Assembly: GCA_045536015.1 (NCBI GenBank)
Contig: JAZSMS010000119.1
Location: 1-9,950 of the forward strand
DNA from: JAZSMS01 sp045536015
GTDB lineage: Bacteria; Bacillota; Clostridia; Christensenellales; QALW01
Length of the DNA: 9,950 nucleotides
Direction of reading: 5' to 3'
Shown in pieces: positions 1-7,387 of the stretch (the first letter of the stretch is position 1; each line of letters begins with the position of its first letter). The notes under the pieces were generated by a model, which searched no databases, was not told the origin of the DNA, and saw nothing but the letters and a program-made list of their open reading frames with translations. The position numbers and the translations under genes are program-made.

Positions 1-242
1 CTAAAAATGTCTTCGGCATCAAAATTAATACATTTTATTTTTACGTCGGGAAATTCAGAAATTAATTTTTTTCTGTTAAGGTTGCTTTTTTGCTCGTTGC
101 GGTCAAGCAAAATAAGGTTTGCACCCAAATAAGCAAGATAATAGCATAAATGTGTGCCTAAGCCACCTGTTGAGCCTGTTATGGCTACGGTTTTGCCTGA
201 TAAAGAAGAAGTATTAAGTTGTAGCCATTTTTTTATTTTCAT
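1..242 (-). CDS. Short-chain dehydrogenase/reductase (SDR), N-terminal part; gene runs off the left edge
   Basis: The reading frame starts at the ATG complementary to 240-242 and stays open for 80 codons to the window edge, so only the Rossmann N-terminus is visible. The protein shows the SDR nucleotide-binding motif TGSTGGLG at residues 22-29 after a beta strand (KTVAIT). A second strand ends in LLDRN at 45-49, and the acidic D47 suggests a preference for NAD(H). D75 in NFDAED sits where SDRs carry the adenine-contacting Asp. The catalytic Ser-Tyr-Lys residues would lie beyond the window. SDRs are NAD(P)-dependent oxidoreductases acting on many alcohols, ketones and sugars, so the substrate cannot be predicted. 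A weak purine-rich site (AAGAGA) precedes the start. The gene is divergent from the hydrolase gene and has its own promoter. The family call is firm and the role is unknown. Confidence 0.85.
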   Translation of the reverse strand, partial: MKIKKWLQLNTSSLSGKTVAITGSTGGLGTHLCYYLAYLGANLILLDRNEQKSNLNRKKLISEFPDVKIKCINFDAEDIF

Positions 243-265
243 AATTATTCTCTTAAGTTTTTTAT

Positions 266-294
266 ATTTTATATAAATATACAAATTTAAGCAA
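266..294 (-). promoter_or_regulatory. Putative sigma-A promoter for the SDR gene
   Basis: Read on the minus strand, TTGCTT (plus positions 289-294) and TAAAAT (266-271) are separated by exactly 17 bases. Transcription would start near 259, about 17 bases before the ATG at 242. The region is extremely AT-rich, so chance matches are possible. Confidence 0.45.
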
Positions 295-303
295 GATATT
301 TTA

Positions 304-332
304 TTGTTTTTTTTAAGTAAATATGATACAAT
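304..332 (+). promoter_or_regulatory. Putative extended -10 promoter for the hydrolase gene
   Basis: TTGTTT (304-309) and TACAAT (327-332) are 17 bases apart. The -10 box is preceded by TGA (324-326), giving an extended -10 element that can compensate for the poor -35. The predicted start near 339 leaves a very short leader before the ribosome site at 341-346. Confidence 0.45.
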
Positions 333-340
333 TCCTTGTT

Positions 341-346
341 GAGGTG
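341..346 (+). promoter_or_regulatory. Ribosome binding site fixing the hydrolase start at 354
   Basis: GAGGTG lies 7 bases upstream of the ATG at 354. The same frame is open from a TTG at 336, but that codon has no Shine-Dalgarno sequence and would place this purine tract inside the gene. ATG 354 is therefore preferred. Confidence 0.65.
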
Positions 347-353
347 TTTAAAT

Positions 354-1280
354 ATGTGGATTGTTTTTGCTGTGCTTTCGGTTTTAGTAATCTTAATACT
401 GCTTGCAATGCTGTTTATATATAAAACGGCATTTTATTCACCGCACAAAAATCAAAACGACGTTTATAATATTCCCGTAACCAAGCAATATACAGAAAAC
501 AAGCAAAAAATGCTTGATTTAATTAACTTGCTTGTTGACGTAGAATTTGAACCCGTGGAAATTACCTCGTTTGACGGACTAAAGTTATATGGAAGATATT
601 ATCATTTTTGCGACGGTGCTCCCGTAGCTCTTCAGTTGCACGGCTATCGCGGAACGGCAATTAGGGATATGTGTGGTGGCTTTCAGTCAAGTAAAAAAAT
701 GGGGCAGAACGTTTTACTAATTGATGAGCGCGCAACAGGCAAAAGCCAAGGTCACTCAATAACCTTTGGCATAAAAGAACGCTATGATTGCTTAAAATGG
801 ATAGAATATATCAAAAATCGATTTGGTCAGGATACACCTATTTTGCTATACGGCGTTTCGATGGGGGCAACAACTGCTTTAATGACATCAGAATTTGATA
901 TTTCAAAAAACGTTAAAGGAATTATAGCAGATTCGCCGTTTTCTTCGCCATACGATATAATAAAAAAGGTTTGTCGCGACCTTGGATATCCAAGTAAATT
1001 AGCAATGCCTTTTGTAAAGCTTGTTGCAAAAATGTTCTGCGGTTTTGATATCTGCGCGGCAACTGCTAAAGATGCAGTTAAAAATTCAAAAATTCCTACG
1101 CTTATAATTCACGGTGGAGGCGACTTTTTTGTTCCGCCAAGTATGAGCAGGGAAATTGCTGATGCAAATCCTAATATTGAATATGTCGTATTTCCGGAGG
1201 CTGAACACGGTATAAGCGCAATTATTCATACAGAAGAATATAATAAACTTGTTTTAGATTTTATAAAGCGTTGCTTTTAA
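354..1280 (+). CDS. Membrane-anchored alpha/beta hydrolase (serine hydrolase fold)
   Basis: The protein is 308 residues from the ATG. Residues 2-23 form a hydrophobic segment that acts as a membrane anchor or uncleaved signal, which would place the enzyme domain on the outer face of the membrane. The catalytic pattern of alpha/beta hydrolases is complete. There is an oxyanion-hole HGYRG at 96-100, a nucleophile elbow GVSMG with Ser169, an acidic residue Asp257 in HGGGD, and His285 in EAEHG. An N-anchored hydrolase of about 310 residues with this order fits the Bem46/YqkD-like group annotated as lysophospholipase or dienelactone hydrolase-like, whose substrates are mostly unknown. It stands alone: the gene before it is divergent and the next one is convergent. 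Fold and active site are well supported. The substrate is not. Confidence 0.88.
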   Translation: MWIVFAVLSVLVILILLAMLFIYKTAFYSPHKNQNDVYNIPVTKQYTENKQKMLDLINLLVDVEFEPVEITSFDGLKLYGRYYHFCDGAPVALQLHGYRGTAIRDMCGGFQSSKKMGQNVLLIDERATGKSQGHSITFGIKERYDCLKWIEYIKNRFGQDTPILLYGVSMGATTALMTSEFDISKNVKGIIADSPFSSPYDIIKKVCRDLGYPSKLAMPFVKLVAKMFCGFDICAATAKDAVKNSKIPTLIIHGGGDFFVPPSMSREIADANPNIEYVVFPEAEHGISAIIHTEEYNKLVLDFIKRCF

Positions 1281-1286
1281 ATTTAA

Positions 1287-1316
1287 AACCCAAGCGTTTG
1301 CTTGGGTTAATTTTTT
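1287..1316. terminator. Bidirectional intrinsic terminator between convergent genes
   Basis: A 9-bp perfect stem (AACCCAAGC at 1287-1295 and GCTTGGGTT at 1300-1308) with loop GTTT is followed by AA and six T residues (1311-1316). On the minus strand the stem is followed by TTTTAAATTT, so the same hairpin can end the zinc-ribbon gene, whose stop codon is at 1315-1317. Confidence 0.85.
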
Positions 1317-2865
1317 ATAGCGGATAAATGTACCATGCCTTTAAAATCGGTATTCCGCTTGAATGGGTCGAGCCCGTTCCTGCGGCAAAGAATTTGTATT
1401 TAGAACCGATTTCTACGGGAGTAATGCTGTTTTCGTATTTTAAAGCAAGGTAATAAGTCTTTCCATCAATTTTTGTTTCAATCTCAAAGGTATTAGCACC
1501 TATTGCACGGGTAACGGTTGCGTTTGCAATAACGTACTGGGTTCCCTTTTTAGGGCTGGTGGCGTTAGAAGCAGAAAGTGCTTTTGCTGATTGTGTTGCA
1601 CTTGCTTCGCTTGGCCAATAGATAACGCTTGATGCGCGTGATGCTTTACCGTTTTGCGTTTCGGCAGTTAAAACAAAGTCAACCTCGCCGTAAGGGCAAG
1701 AGGATAAATCAAGTTTGATCGAATAGTTATTATACAAATCGTTGTGAGAAGCGCTTATTAAGGGCAGGTTTGCTGTTATTTTTGCGTTAGGCGCACCCGT
1801 AGCGGTAATTGTGCAGGTATCACCCGAAATATTTACTTTGGTAATTTTAAAGTCAATATCCACCGCATCACGCGAAATAATAAACGAATCTTTGCTTGGT
1901 GTGCGGTACGGATGCGAAACCTCGATATAGCAAGTGGTTATCGCGTTTGCTTTGGTTTCAATATCGTGCCGCAAATTTCCAAGAACGTCAATTTTTTGCG
2001 AAACGTCAACACCGTTGATTTTTACGGTTGAACCGGGCTGAGCCCACATTTTTATCGTATAAAAATCGTCGTACGATTTTACGTTCTTTTCACTCGGCTT
2101 AACTACTTCCATCTCACTTGATAAAACCGAAACGGCAGTGGGTGAAAGGCTGTAGGGATAGTGCTTGCTTTCTCGAACGTGCGCGGCGCCAAAATCGATT
2201 GTTGCTGTGGCTTGCAAAAATTCGGTTTCGGCAGAATAAACGTCTTTTAAGTAAAATGAGCGTTCAACCGTATCCGAAACAAACGTTGCATAGCTTTCAT
2301 TACACGAAAAATAAATTTTATCGCCAACCTGACCAAAGAAGGTAGCGTTAACGTACTGTTCGCCGTTAGCATCGGTTAAAACTTCTATTTTAGGAGATGC
2401 TACGCCTAAATCGGCAGCAGTTGCATTAGAGCCTAAGCCTTGTTCTTTAAAAAAGTTGTTATAAACTAAAATTCCCGTAACGGTGAGCAAGCTTGCAAAT
2501 AAAATTGCTAAAATAATAATGGCAATACTAAATTTATCAAGCGGCTTTTTTTCTTTTTTTCTACTTTCTTGTCTTTGGTGGGGGCGCTGGCTAACCTTGC
2601 TTTCGCTTGCAGAGGCGTGTTGCTCACGCACTTGGCGTTGCGGACCGGTCGTTTGTGCGGCAGGCTTACGGGTAACTCTTACGGGTGTAAAGTCGTCTTC
2701 TTCGTCAAAACTGCTCAACAAAGAGGCTTTTTTTGTATTTTGTGTTTGAGAAGTGCGTGCTTGAGTATATTCGCCTTCAGTATAATTGTTATAAAGCGGT
2801 TTTCCGCAATTAAAACATTTTTGGCGCGTATCGGAGTTTTTTGCGCCACAAAAAGAACAAATCAT
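1315..2865 (-). CDS. Zinc-ribbon single-pass membrane protein with large extracellular region, function unknown
   Basis: The protein is 516 residues. The N-terminus is a small zinc ribbon with two Cys pairs (C3/C6 and C17/C20, the latter in CFNCG). Residues 21-107 are a polar, Gln/Arg/Lys-rich, probably disordered linker ending in a basic patch (RKKEKK). One membrane helix covers about 112-135. The positive-inside rule puts the ribbon in the cytoplasm and residues 140-516 outside. The outer part is rich in beta-type sequence, with Ig-like blocks around 255-340 and 340-415, a Ser/Ala/Thr-rich linker near 420-438 and a final beta-rich module. I recognise no enzyme motif. The start ATG has AAGGTG 6 bases upstream. 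A strong promoter precedes it, divergent from the penicillin-binding protein gene, so an envelope or stress-sensing role is possible. Proteins of this layout are usually annotated only as zinc-ribbon domain proteins. Confidence 0.85.
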   Translation of the reverse strand: MICSFCGAKNSDTRQKCFNCGKPLYNNYTEGEYTQARTSQTQNTKKASLLSSFDEEDDFTPVRVTRKPAAQTTGPQRQVREQHASASESKVSQRPHQRQESRKKEKKPLDKFSIAIIILAILFASLLTVTGILVYNNFFKEQGLGSNATAADLGVASPKIEVLTDANGEQYVNATFFGQVGDKIYFSCNESYATFVSDTVERSFYLKDVYSAETEFLQATATIDFGAAHVRESKHYPYSLSPTAVSVLSSEMEVVKPSEKNVKSYDDFYTIKMWAQPGSTVKINGVDVSQKIDVLGNLRHDIETKANAITTCYIEVSHPYRTPSKDSFIISRDAVDIDFKITKVNISGDTCTITATGAPNAKITANLPLISASHNDLYNNYSIKLDLSSCPYGEVDFVLTAETQNGKASRASSVIYWPSEASATQSAKALSASNATSPKKGTQYVIANATVTRAIGANTFEIETKIDGKTYYLALKYENSITPVEIGSKYKFFAAGTGSTHSSGIPILKAWYIYPL

Positions 2866-2879
2866 AAATTCACCTTACT

Positions 2880-2908
2880 TTTACGTAGTATAAACAGTAT
2901 ACCATAAT
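2880..2908 (+). promoter_or_regulatory. Possible promoter of the penicillin-binding protein gene, overlapping the divergent promoter
   Basis: TTTACG (2880-2885) and CATAAT (2903-2908) are 17 bases apart on the plus strand and would start transcription near 2915, about 50 bases before the ATG at 2966. The -35 box is weak. The site is nearly superimposed on the opposite-strand promoter. Confidence 0.35.
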
Positions 2909-2924
2909 ATTAAAAAGTTGGCAA
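2896..2924 (-). promoter_or_regulatory. Strong sigma-A promoter of the zinc-ribbon protein gene
   Basis: On the minus strand TTGCCA (plus 2919-2924) and TATACT (plus 2896-2901) are 17 bases apart, and TGG immediately precedes the -10 box to make an extended -10. The expected start is near 2889, about 24 bases before the ATG, leaving room for the AAGGTG ribosome site. Confidence 0.7.
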
Positions 2925-2965
2925 TATTTTGAATATTATTTTTTGCTTTGAAAAATAATAACTGT

Positions 2966-5188
2966 ATGAAAAAGAAGATTATTTTTATATCAATTATTAT
3001 TTGTGTTTGTGTTATTTTTATTTTTGTTTCGCTTGCCGTACCTGATTTATCAGTAGAAAAAATAACTGACGTAAAACAGACGTTAAAAATTTTTGATAAA
3101 GATAAAAATGAAGTAATATCGCTTAATGCGGGTGAAAATAGAGAAAAAGTAGAATTAAGTCAAATTTCACCAAACGTCATAAATGCGCTTATTGCGACTG
3201 AAGATATTAGATTCTACCAGCATAACGGAATAGATATAAAACGTATTTTTGGCGCATTGTGGGCAGATATGAAAGCGCAAAGCGCAAAAGAAGGCGCAAG
3301 TACCATTACACAACAGCTTATTAAAAATTCGCATTTAACAAATGAAAAAACGATAAGCCGAAAAATAAACGAGGCTATTCTGGCACTTCAGATAGAAAGC
3401 CGATATTCAAAAGACGAGATACTTGAGATGTATCTTAACTTTGTATATTTTGGCAGAGGTGCGTACGGAATACAAACTGCTGCAAAACAGTATTTTGGAA
3501 AAAATGCCGATGAACTTTCTTTAGCCGAAGCAGCAACGCTTGTCGGTGTTTTAAAGGCACCGTCTAAATATGCGCCGCATCTTGATTATCAGGCAAGCAA
3601 AAAAAGACGTGCAGTTGTGCTTAAGCAAATGCAAAAGTATGGATATATAACCGAAGAGGAATATTTACTTTCAAGCAAAGAAGAAATATCGGTGATTGAA
3701 AAGGAAGAAAATTTTGATTACGGATATTATACCGATTATATTATTACCGAAGCCGCGCAGAAACTTAATATCAGCGTTGCTGACCTTTTAGGTGGCGGAT
3801 ATAACGTTTATACTTCGCTAAATTCTTCCTTGCAGGAAAATCTGCAACAGATCTTTTTGCAAAGCGAAAACTTTCCTGATGAACTTGTAGAGTCAGCAAG
3901 CGTTGTGATTGATAATTCTGACGGTTCGATTGCCGCACTTATAGGCGGTAGAGAGCACGAAGCAATGCGCATCTATAACAGGGCAACGGCAAAAAGGCAA
4001 CCGGGAAGTTGCATTAAGCCGATTTTAGTCTATGCGCCTGCGCTTGAAAGTGGAAAATATACTGCTGCAACAATGCTTGAAGATTACCGTAAAAGCTTTA
4101 ACGGATATACACCCACCAATTTTAAAGATGCTTATTACGGAAAGGTAACGCTAAGAAGAGCTCTTGCTCTTTCTTTAAACGTTCCTGCCGTAGAAATATT
4201 ACTAAATAATGGTATAGAATATTCAAAGGAATTTGTTAAAAAATTAAATATTAAATTTGATAGCAGTGACGTAAATCCTGCGCTTGCATTAGGTGGAATG
4301 AAATACGGAATTTCGCCTCTTGAACTTGCAAGTGCGTATTCTTGCTTTGCAAACGATGGCGTTTATAAAAATTATTGGTGCATAGAAAAGATAACAAATT
4401 CTTCTGAAGAAGTGCTATATGAGCACGCGCAAGAAGAAGTAAAGGTATTTTCGGACAGTACTGCGTTTATTATTACGGATATAATGCGCGACGTAGCAAA
4501 GAGCACAAGCTTGGCAAGCTATAATCTTGATATAGCCTGCAAAACGGGAACGGTTGGCTATAATAAGCTTGGCTATTCTGATGCGTGGTGTACGGGATAC
4601 ACAAAAAACTATTCGGTCAGTGTTTGGCTTGGCTATGATAAAACTACAGATGAAGCATATCTTCCTGAAGAAATAACGGGAAGCACGTATCCGACAATAT
4701 TGCTTGGTAAAATTTTAAGCGCCGCAGATAAAGAACCGCAGAGCTTTCAGGCGCCTATTTCAACGGTAAAGGTAAACGTAGATTTATACGAGCTTGAAAA
4801 AAGTGGACAGCTTTGTTTAGCAAGCGAAAAGACACCCAAAAATTTTATAAAAGCAGAGTATTTTGCAATAGATAATCAGCCGACAAGCTTTTCGGAAAAT
4901 TGGAATATTCCGCAAACGTTAAAACAAGACGAAACTTTTTTTGACGAGCTTAGAAATTTAGTTATAAGTTTTAAATCGCAGGGCGACCAGTATGTGTATA
5001 AAATTTATAAAAAGCGCGGCGAAAATGAAATCTTGCTCGTGTCGTCAAATAAAAGTATTGATGAAAAAATAAGCGTAACTGATAAAAATTATAAAGAGGG
5101 CGACGAATATTTTGTTATAGTTGAGCATAAGCTTTTATATACTGATTTAGAAAAAAGTAATAGCAAAAGAATTAAAATAGTCGTTTAA
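2966..5188 (+). CDS. Class A penicillin-binding protein (glycosyltransferase plus transpeptidase)
   Basis: This bifunctional peptidoglycan synthase polymerises lipid II and cross-links the stem peptides outside the membrane. From the ATG at 2966 it has 740 residues, with a membrane anchor at about 4-25. The GT51 domain spans about 60-235. It carries the catalytic-Glu motif TEDIRFYQHNG (Glu79), GASTITQQ at 110-117 and the conserved NFVYFGRGAYG block. The transpeptidase domain spans about 305-585, with Ser348-x-x-Lys351 in RQPGSCIKP, the SLN motif at 403-405 and KTGT at 526-529. All active-site motifs are intact. The last 65 residues look like a beta-sandwich (fibronectin-III-like) tail. A TTG at 2948 could add six residues. 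Neither start has a clear Shine-Dalgarno sequence, but ATG 2966 opens the usual MKKK-hydrophobic N-terminus. The regulator gene follows after 66 bases with no terminator. Confidence 0.93.
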   Translation: MKKKIIFISIIICVCVIFIFVSLAVPDLSVEKITDVKQTLKIFDKDKNEVISLNAGENREKVELSQISPNVINALIATEDIRFYQHNGIDIKRIFGALWADMKAQSAKEGASTITQQLIKNSHLTNEKTISRKINEAILALQIESRYSKDEILEMYLNFVYFGRGAYGIQTAAKQYFGKNADELSLAEAATLVGVLKAPSKYAPHLDYQASKKRRAVVLKQMQKYGYITEEEYLLSSKEEISVIEKEENFDYGYYTDYIITEAAQKLNISVADLLGGGYNVYTSLNSSLQENLQQIFLQSENFPDELVESASVVIDNSDGSIAALIGGREHEAMRIYNRATAKRQPGSCIKPILVYAPALESGKYTAATMLEDYRKSFNGYTPTNFKDAYYGKVTLRRALALSLNVPAVEILLNNGIEYSKEFVKKLNIKFDSSDVNPALALGGMKYGISPLELASAYSCFANDGVYKNYWCIEKITNSSEEVLYEHAQEEVKVFSDSTAFIITDIMRDVAKSTSLASYNLDIACKTGTVGYNKLGYSDAWCTGYTKNYSVSVWLGYDKTTDEAYLPEEITGSTYPTILLGKILSAADKEPQSFQAPISTVKVNVDLYELEKSGQLCLASEKTPKNFIKAEYFAIDNQPTSFSENWNIPQTLKQDETFFDELRNLVISFKSQGDQYVYKIYKKRGENEILLVSSNKSIDEKISVTDKNYKEGDEYFVIVEHKLLYTDLEKSNSKRIKIVV

Positions 5189-5210
5189 AACAATAAAAAA
5201 TAATTTTGCT

Positions 5211-5238
5211 TTGAAAAAAAAGAAAAATGTGGTAAAAT
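5211..5238 (+). promoter_or_regulatory. Sigma-A promoter for the PucR-type regulator and protease genes
   Basis: TTGAAA (5211-5216) and TAAAAT (5233-5238) are 16 bases apart, with TGG at 5230-5232 forming an extended -10. The predicted start lies at about 5245, only some 10 bases before the ATG at 5255. The transcript leader would be very short. Confidence 0.65.
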
Positions 5239-5254
5239 AATAGCGGTGATTAAA

Positions 5255-6181
5255 ATGAAAACTGCTATTTATGATAAAAACGGACAAAAAATTGCGGGCG
5301 ATAAAGCGTTGCCCGAAAAATTAGAAGAACGAATCGTCTCTGCACAGCTTCCTCTTGTGGAAGACGGTTGTCTTTTTTCGCGCGAAAGTGACGGAAGCAT
5401 TTCTCTTATTAATGCTGAAGATGGTTTTTGGGGCTTGTATGAGGATAAGGGCGATAACAAGCGCATAACCAAGGCGGAGTTTATAAAAAGGCTGTTGCTT
5501 GGCAATTACGGCAGTGATATTAAAGATTTGTGTCATAAGCATTCGTTTTTATTTGATGAGCCAAGGCGAATTTTTGTTGCCGAGCTTAGCGACGATATTT
5601 CGGAATATATTTCCGTAATGGAAGAAGTTCTTGCAGATAACGACGTTACGGTGCTTGGACTTGATAAAAGAACCATGGCGGTTGTCTGTGCTGAGGATGA
5701 TAACGATGTTGAGCAGACCTCAAAGGCAATAAGCGCAACGTTTACCGAGCTTGGTATTGACCATAATATCGGCATAAGCTGTATTGCCGAAAACGTAAGC
5801 GAAATGGCAAACGCCTTTGAGCAGGCGGTTATGGCTATTCGCGCAGGAAAAATGTTATCGTATTCCGGCGGAATATGGCAGTATTCGTTTGTGCTTCCCG
5901 AACTTATAATTTCGATGCTAAGCGAAGAAAAGCTTGCACAAATTAAAGAAAAGGCAAAAAAAATTACGGCAGGGCTTGATGATGAAACGATAGAGCTTGC
6001 GCAGGAATTTTTTAAACATAATCTTAACATAAGTGAAACTGCGCGTTACTGTTATTTGCATAGAAATACACTTATATACAGGCTTGACAGAATTTGGAAA
6101 GAAACTGGCTTTAATTTAAGAAATTTTGATGAGGCCGTTGCTTTCAGACTGTACGTTGCTGCAAATAAAATATTAAAATAA
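5255..6181 (+). CDS. PucR/CdaR-type helix-turn-helix transcriptional regulator
   Basis: The protein has 308 residues from the ATG at 5255, where GGTG at 5245-5248 serves as ribosome site. An in-frame GTG at 5246 would add three residues. The C-terminus (about 243-303) matches the PucR C-terminal DNA-binding domain: a helical block followed by NISETARYCYLHRNTLIYRL (258-277) and an FDEAVAFRLY tail. Residues 104-200 resemble the degenerate nucleotide-cyclase-like (GGDEF-like) middle domain common in CdaR/PucR proteins, with RRIFVAEL and later GISCIAENVSE. The first 100 residues look like a small sensory domain and I recognise no ligand site in them. Family members are one-component activators, often of neighbouring catabolic or stress genes. 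The peptidase gene begins 8 bases after the stop, with its ribosome site overlapping the stop, so the two are co-transcribed. The target genes are unknown. Confidence 0.85.
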   Translation: MKTAIYDKNGQKIAGDKALPEKLEERIVSAQLPLVEDGCLFSRESDGSISLINAEDGFWGLYEDKGDNKRITKAEFIKRLLLGNYGSDIKDLCHKHSFLFDEPRRIFVAELSDDISEYISVMEEVLADNDVTVLGLDKRTMAVVCAEDDNDVEQTSKAISATFTELGIDHNIGISCIAENVSEMANAFEQAVMAIRAGKMLSYSGGIWQYSFVLPELIISMLSEEKLAQIKEKAKKITAGLDDETIELAQEFFKHNLNISETARYCYLHRNTLIYRLDRIWKETGFNLRNFDEAVAFRLYVAANKILK

Positions 6182-6189
6182 GGTGTTTT

Positions 6190-7368
6190 ATGGCAAAGAA
6201 AAAATTATCTTTTGTTGCGATAGTTTTAATTTTAGCTATCGGCTTTTCGCTTGGTTTTGCGTTTGATAGACTTATTCTTTCTAATGATTATAATTCTGCA
6301 TCACTTACATTTGAACAAAAAAAGGCTATTAATCAAGCACTTAACATTATTCAAAATTACTCGATAGATGAGCACAATCAAGAATTTAACGTTGATTATG
6401 CGCTAAAGGGAATTGCTGCAAGCCTTCAGGATGAATATGCCTATTACTATTCTGCCGAAGAGCTTGAAGAATTTAAAAAAAGTTCTTCCGGCGTTGTAGA
6501 AAAGGGCATAGGCATAACCTTTTTGCAGGACGAGGGCGAGGTTATAATTGCCTCGGTTTATTCGGGACTTACTGCGGATAAAGCGGGCATTAAAGTGGGC
6601 GACGTCATTAAAAAAATTAACGATGTTGCGGTTGACGGGCTTACTATGGATCAGCTTAGTGAGCTTGCAAAACAAAACGCAGATAATATTACTTTAGAAG
6701 TAGAACGCGACGGAAGCACATATACTTATATTGTAAATAAAACCGACGGTCAAAGAGAAATGGTTGAGTACGAGATGCTTGATAATTCGGTTTTGTATGT
6801 AAAGATTGTTTCTTTTAGAGGAAATGCCGTTGAATTTTTTAAAAAAGCACTTGATTTTGGCGTTGTTAACGGATATTCTTCACTAATTGTTGACGTGCGC
6901 GATAACCTTGGTGGCGAGCTTGATACCTTTGCGCAAATTGCAGATATGCTTTTGCCAAAGGGCGAAATCTTTTATGCAAAGATGCGCTCGGGCGAAAAGA
7001 CAAACGTTAAAACGTCAGATGAAAAGTGTATTAATGTTCCCGTTTGTGTGCTTGTAAATGCGTCAAGCGCAAGCGCTTCCGAGGCTTTTGCAGGCGCAAT
7101 GCGCGACGTAGGAAATGCAAAAATAGTAGGTGTAAAAACTTACGGCAAAGGTGTTATGCAATCAACGTTTACGCTTTCTAACGGCGGTGCGTTTAAACTT
7201 ACGGTAGGTAAATATTATCTTCCAAGCGGCGAATGTATTCACGGTCAGGGTATAACTCCCGACTATACCGTAGAACTTTCGGAAGAGCTTACGACAAAAT
7301 ACTGGAAGCTTAATAAGCAAAACGATTTGCAACTAAAAAAAGCGATAGAACTATTGACAAATAATTAA
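6190..7368 (+). CDS. S41 family C-terminal processing peptidase (CtpA/CtpB-like) with PDZ domain
   Basis: The protein has 392 residues. Residues 6-27 are an N-terminal membrane anchor, so the protease acts outside the membrane. A short helical region (40-100) precedes a PDZ domain at about 102-180, with the carboxylate-binding GIGIT and the KAGIKVGDVIKKIND block. The S41 catalytic core covers about 195-365. Alignment by eye with CtpB-type enzymes gives Ser295 in the SASASE stretch (293-298) as nucleophile. Lys320 and Gln324 in GKGVMQ complete the Ser-Lys-Gln triad, and VDVRDNLGG at 234-242 is the expected substrate-groove motif. These enzymes trim or degrade secreted and membrane proteins from their C-termini. 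The ribosome site TAAGGTG (6179-6185) overlaps the regulator stop codon. The 3' end contains the -35 box of the next promoter, and no terminator follows the stop. Confidence 0.92.
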   Translation: MAKKKLSFVAIVLILAIGFSLGFAFDRLILSNDYNSASLTFEQKKAINQALNIIQNYSIDEHNQEFNVDYALKGIAASLQDEYAYYYSAEELEEFKKSSSGVVEKGIGITFLQDEGEVIIASVYSGLTADKAGIKVGDVIKKINDVAVDGLTMDQLSELAKQNADNITLEVERDGSTYTYIVNKTDGQREMVEYEMLDNSVLYVKIVSFRGNAVEFFKKALDFGVVNGYSSLIVDVRDNLGGELDTFAQIADMLLPKGEIFYAKMRSGEKTNVKTSDEKCINVPVCVLVNASSASASEAFAGAMRDVGNAKIVGVKTYGKGVMQSTFTLSNGGAFKLTVGKYYLPSGECIHGQGITPDYTVELSEELTTKYWKLNKQNDLQLKKAIELLTNN

Positions 7369-7386
7369 AATTTGTTAAAATATAAT
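7354..7386 (+). promoter_or_regulatory. Strong sigma-A promoter of the TM1266/ABC transporter operon
   Basis: A perfect -35 TTGACA (7354-7359) lies within the last codons of the peptidase gene. TAAAAT follows at 7376-7381 after 16 bases, with TGT (7373-7375) giving an extended -10. An overlapping TATAAT (7381-7386) has a 21-base spacer and is less likely to be used. Transcription should start near 7388, leaving a leader of about 150 nt. Confidence 0.75.
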
Positions 7387-7387
7387 T

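Noticed and set aside
2062..2080. Inverted repeat AAAATCGT/ACGATTTT with a 3-base loop within the zinc-ribbon protein gene.
   Set aside because: It is mid-gene with no T-tract or promoter nearby, and is within chance expectation.
2118..2907. Three plus-strand open frames (2118-2345, 2483-2749, 2569-2907) opposite the zinc-ribbon protein gene.
   Set aside because: They overlap a well-supported longer gene, have no ribosome sites or domain-like sequence, and look like antisense shadows. The same applies to minus-strand frames within 5269-6030, 6403-6675, 7526-7888, 8426-8656 and 8835-9152.
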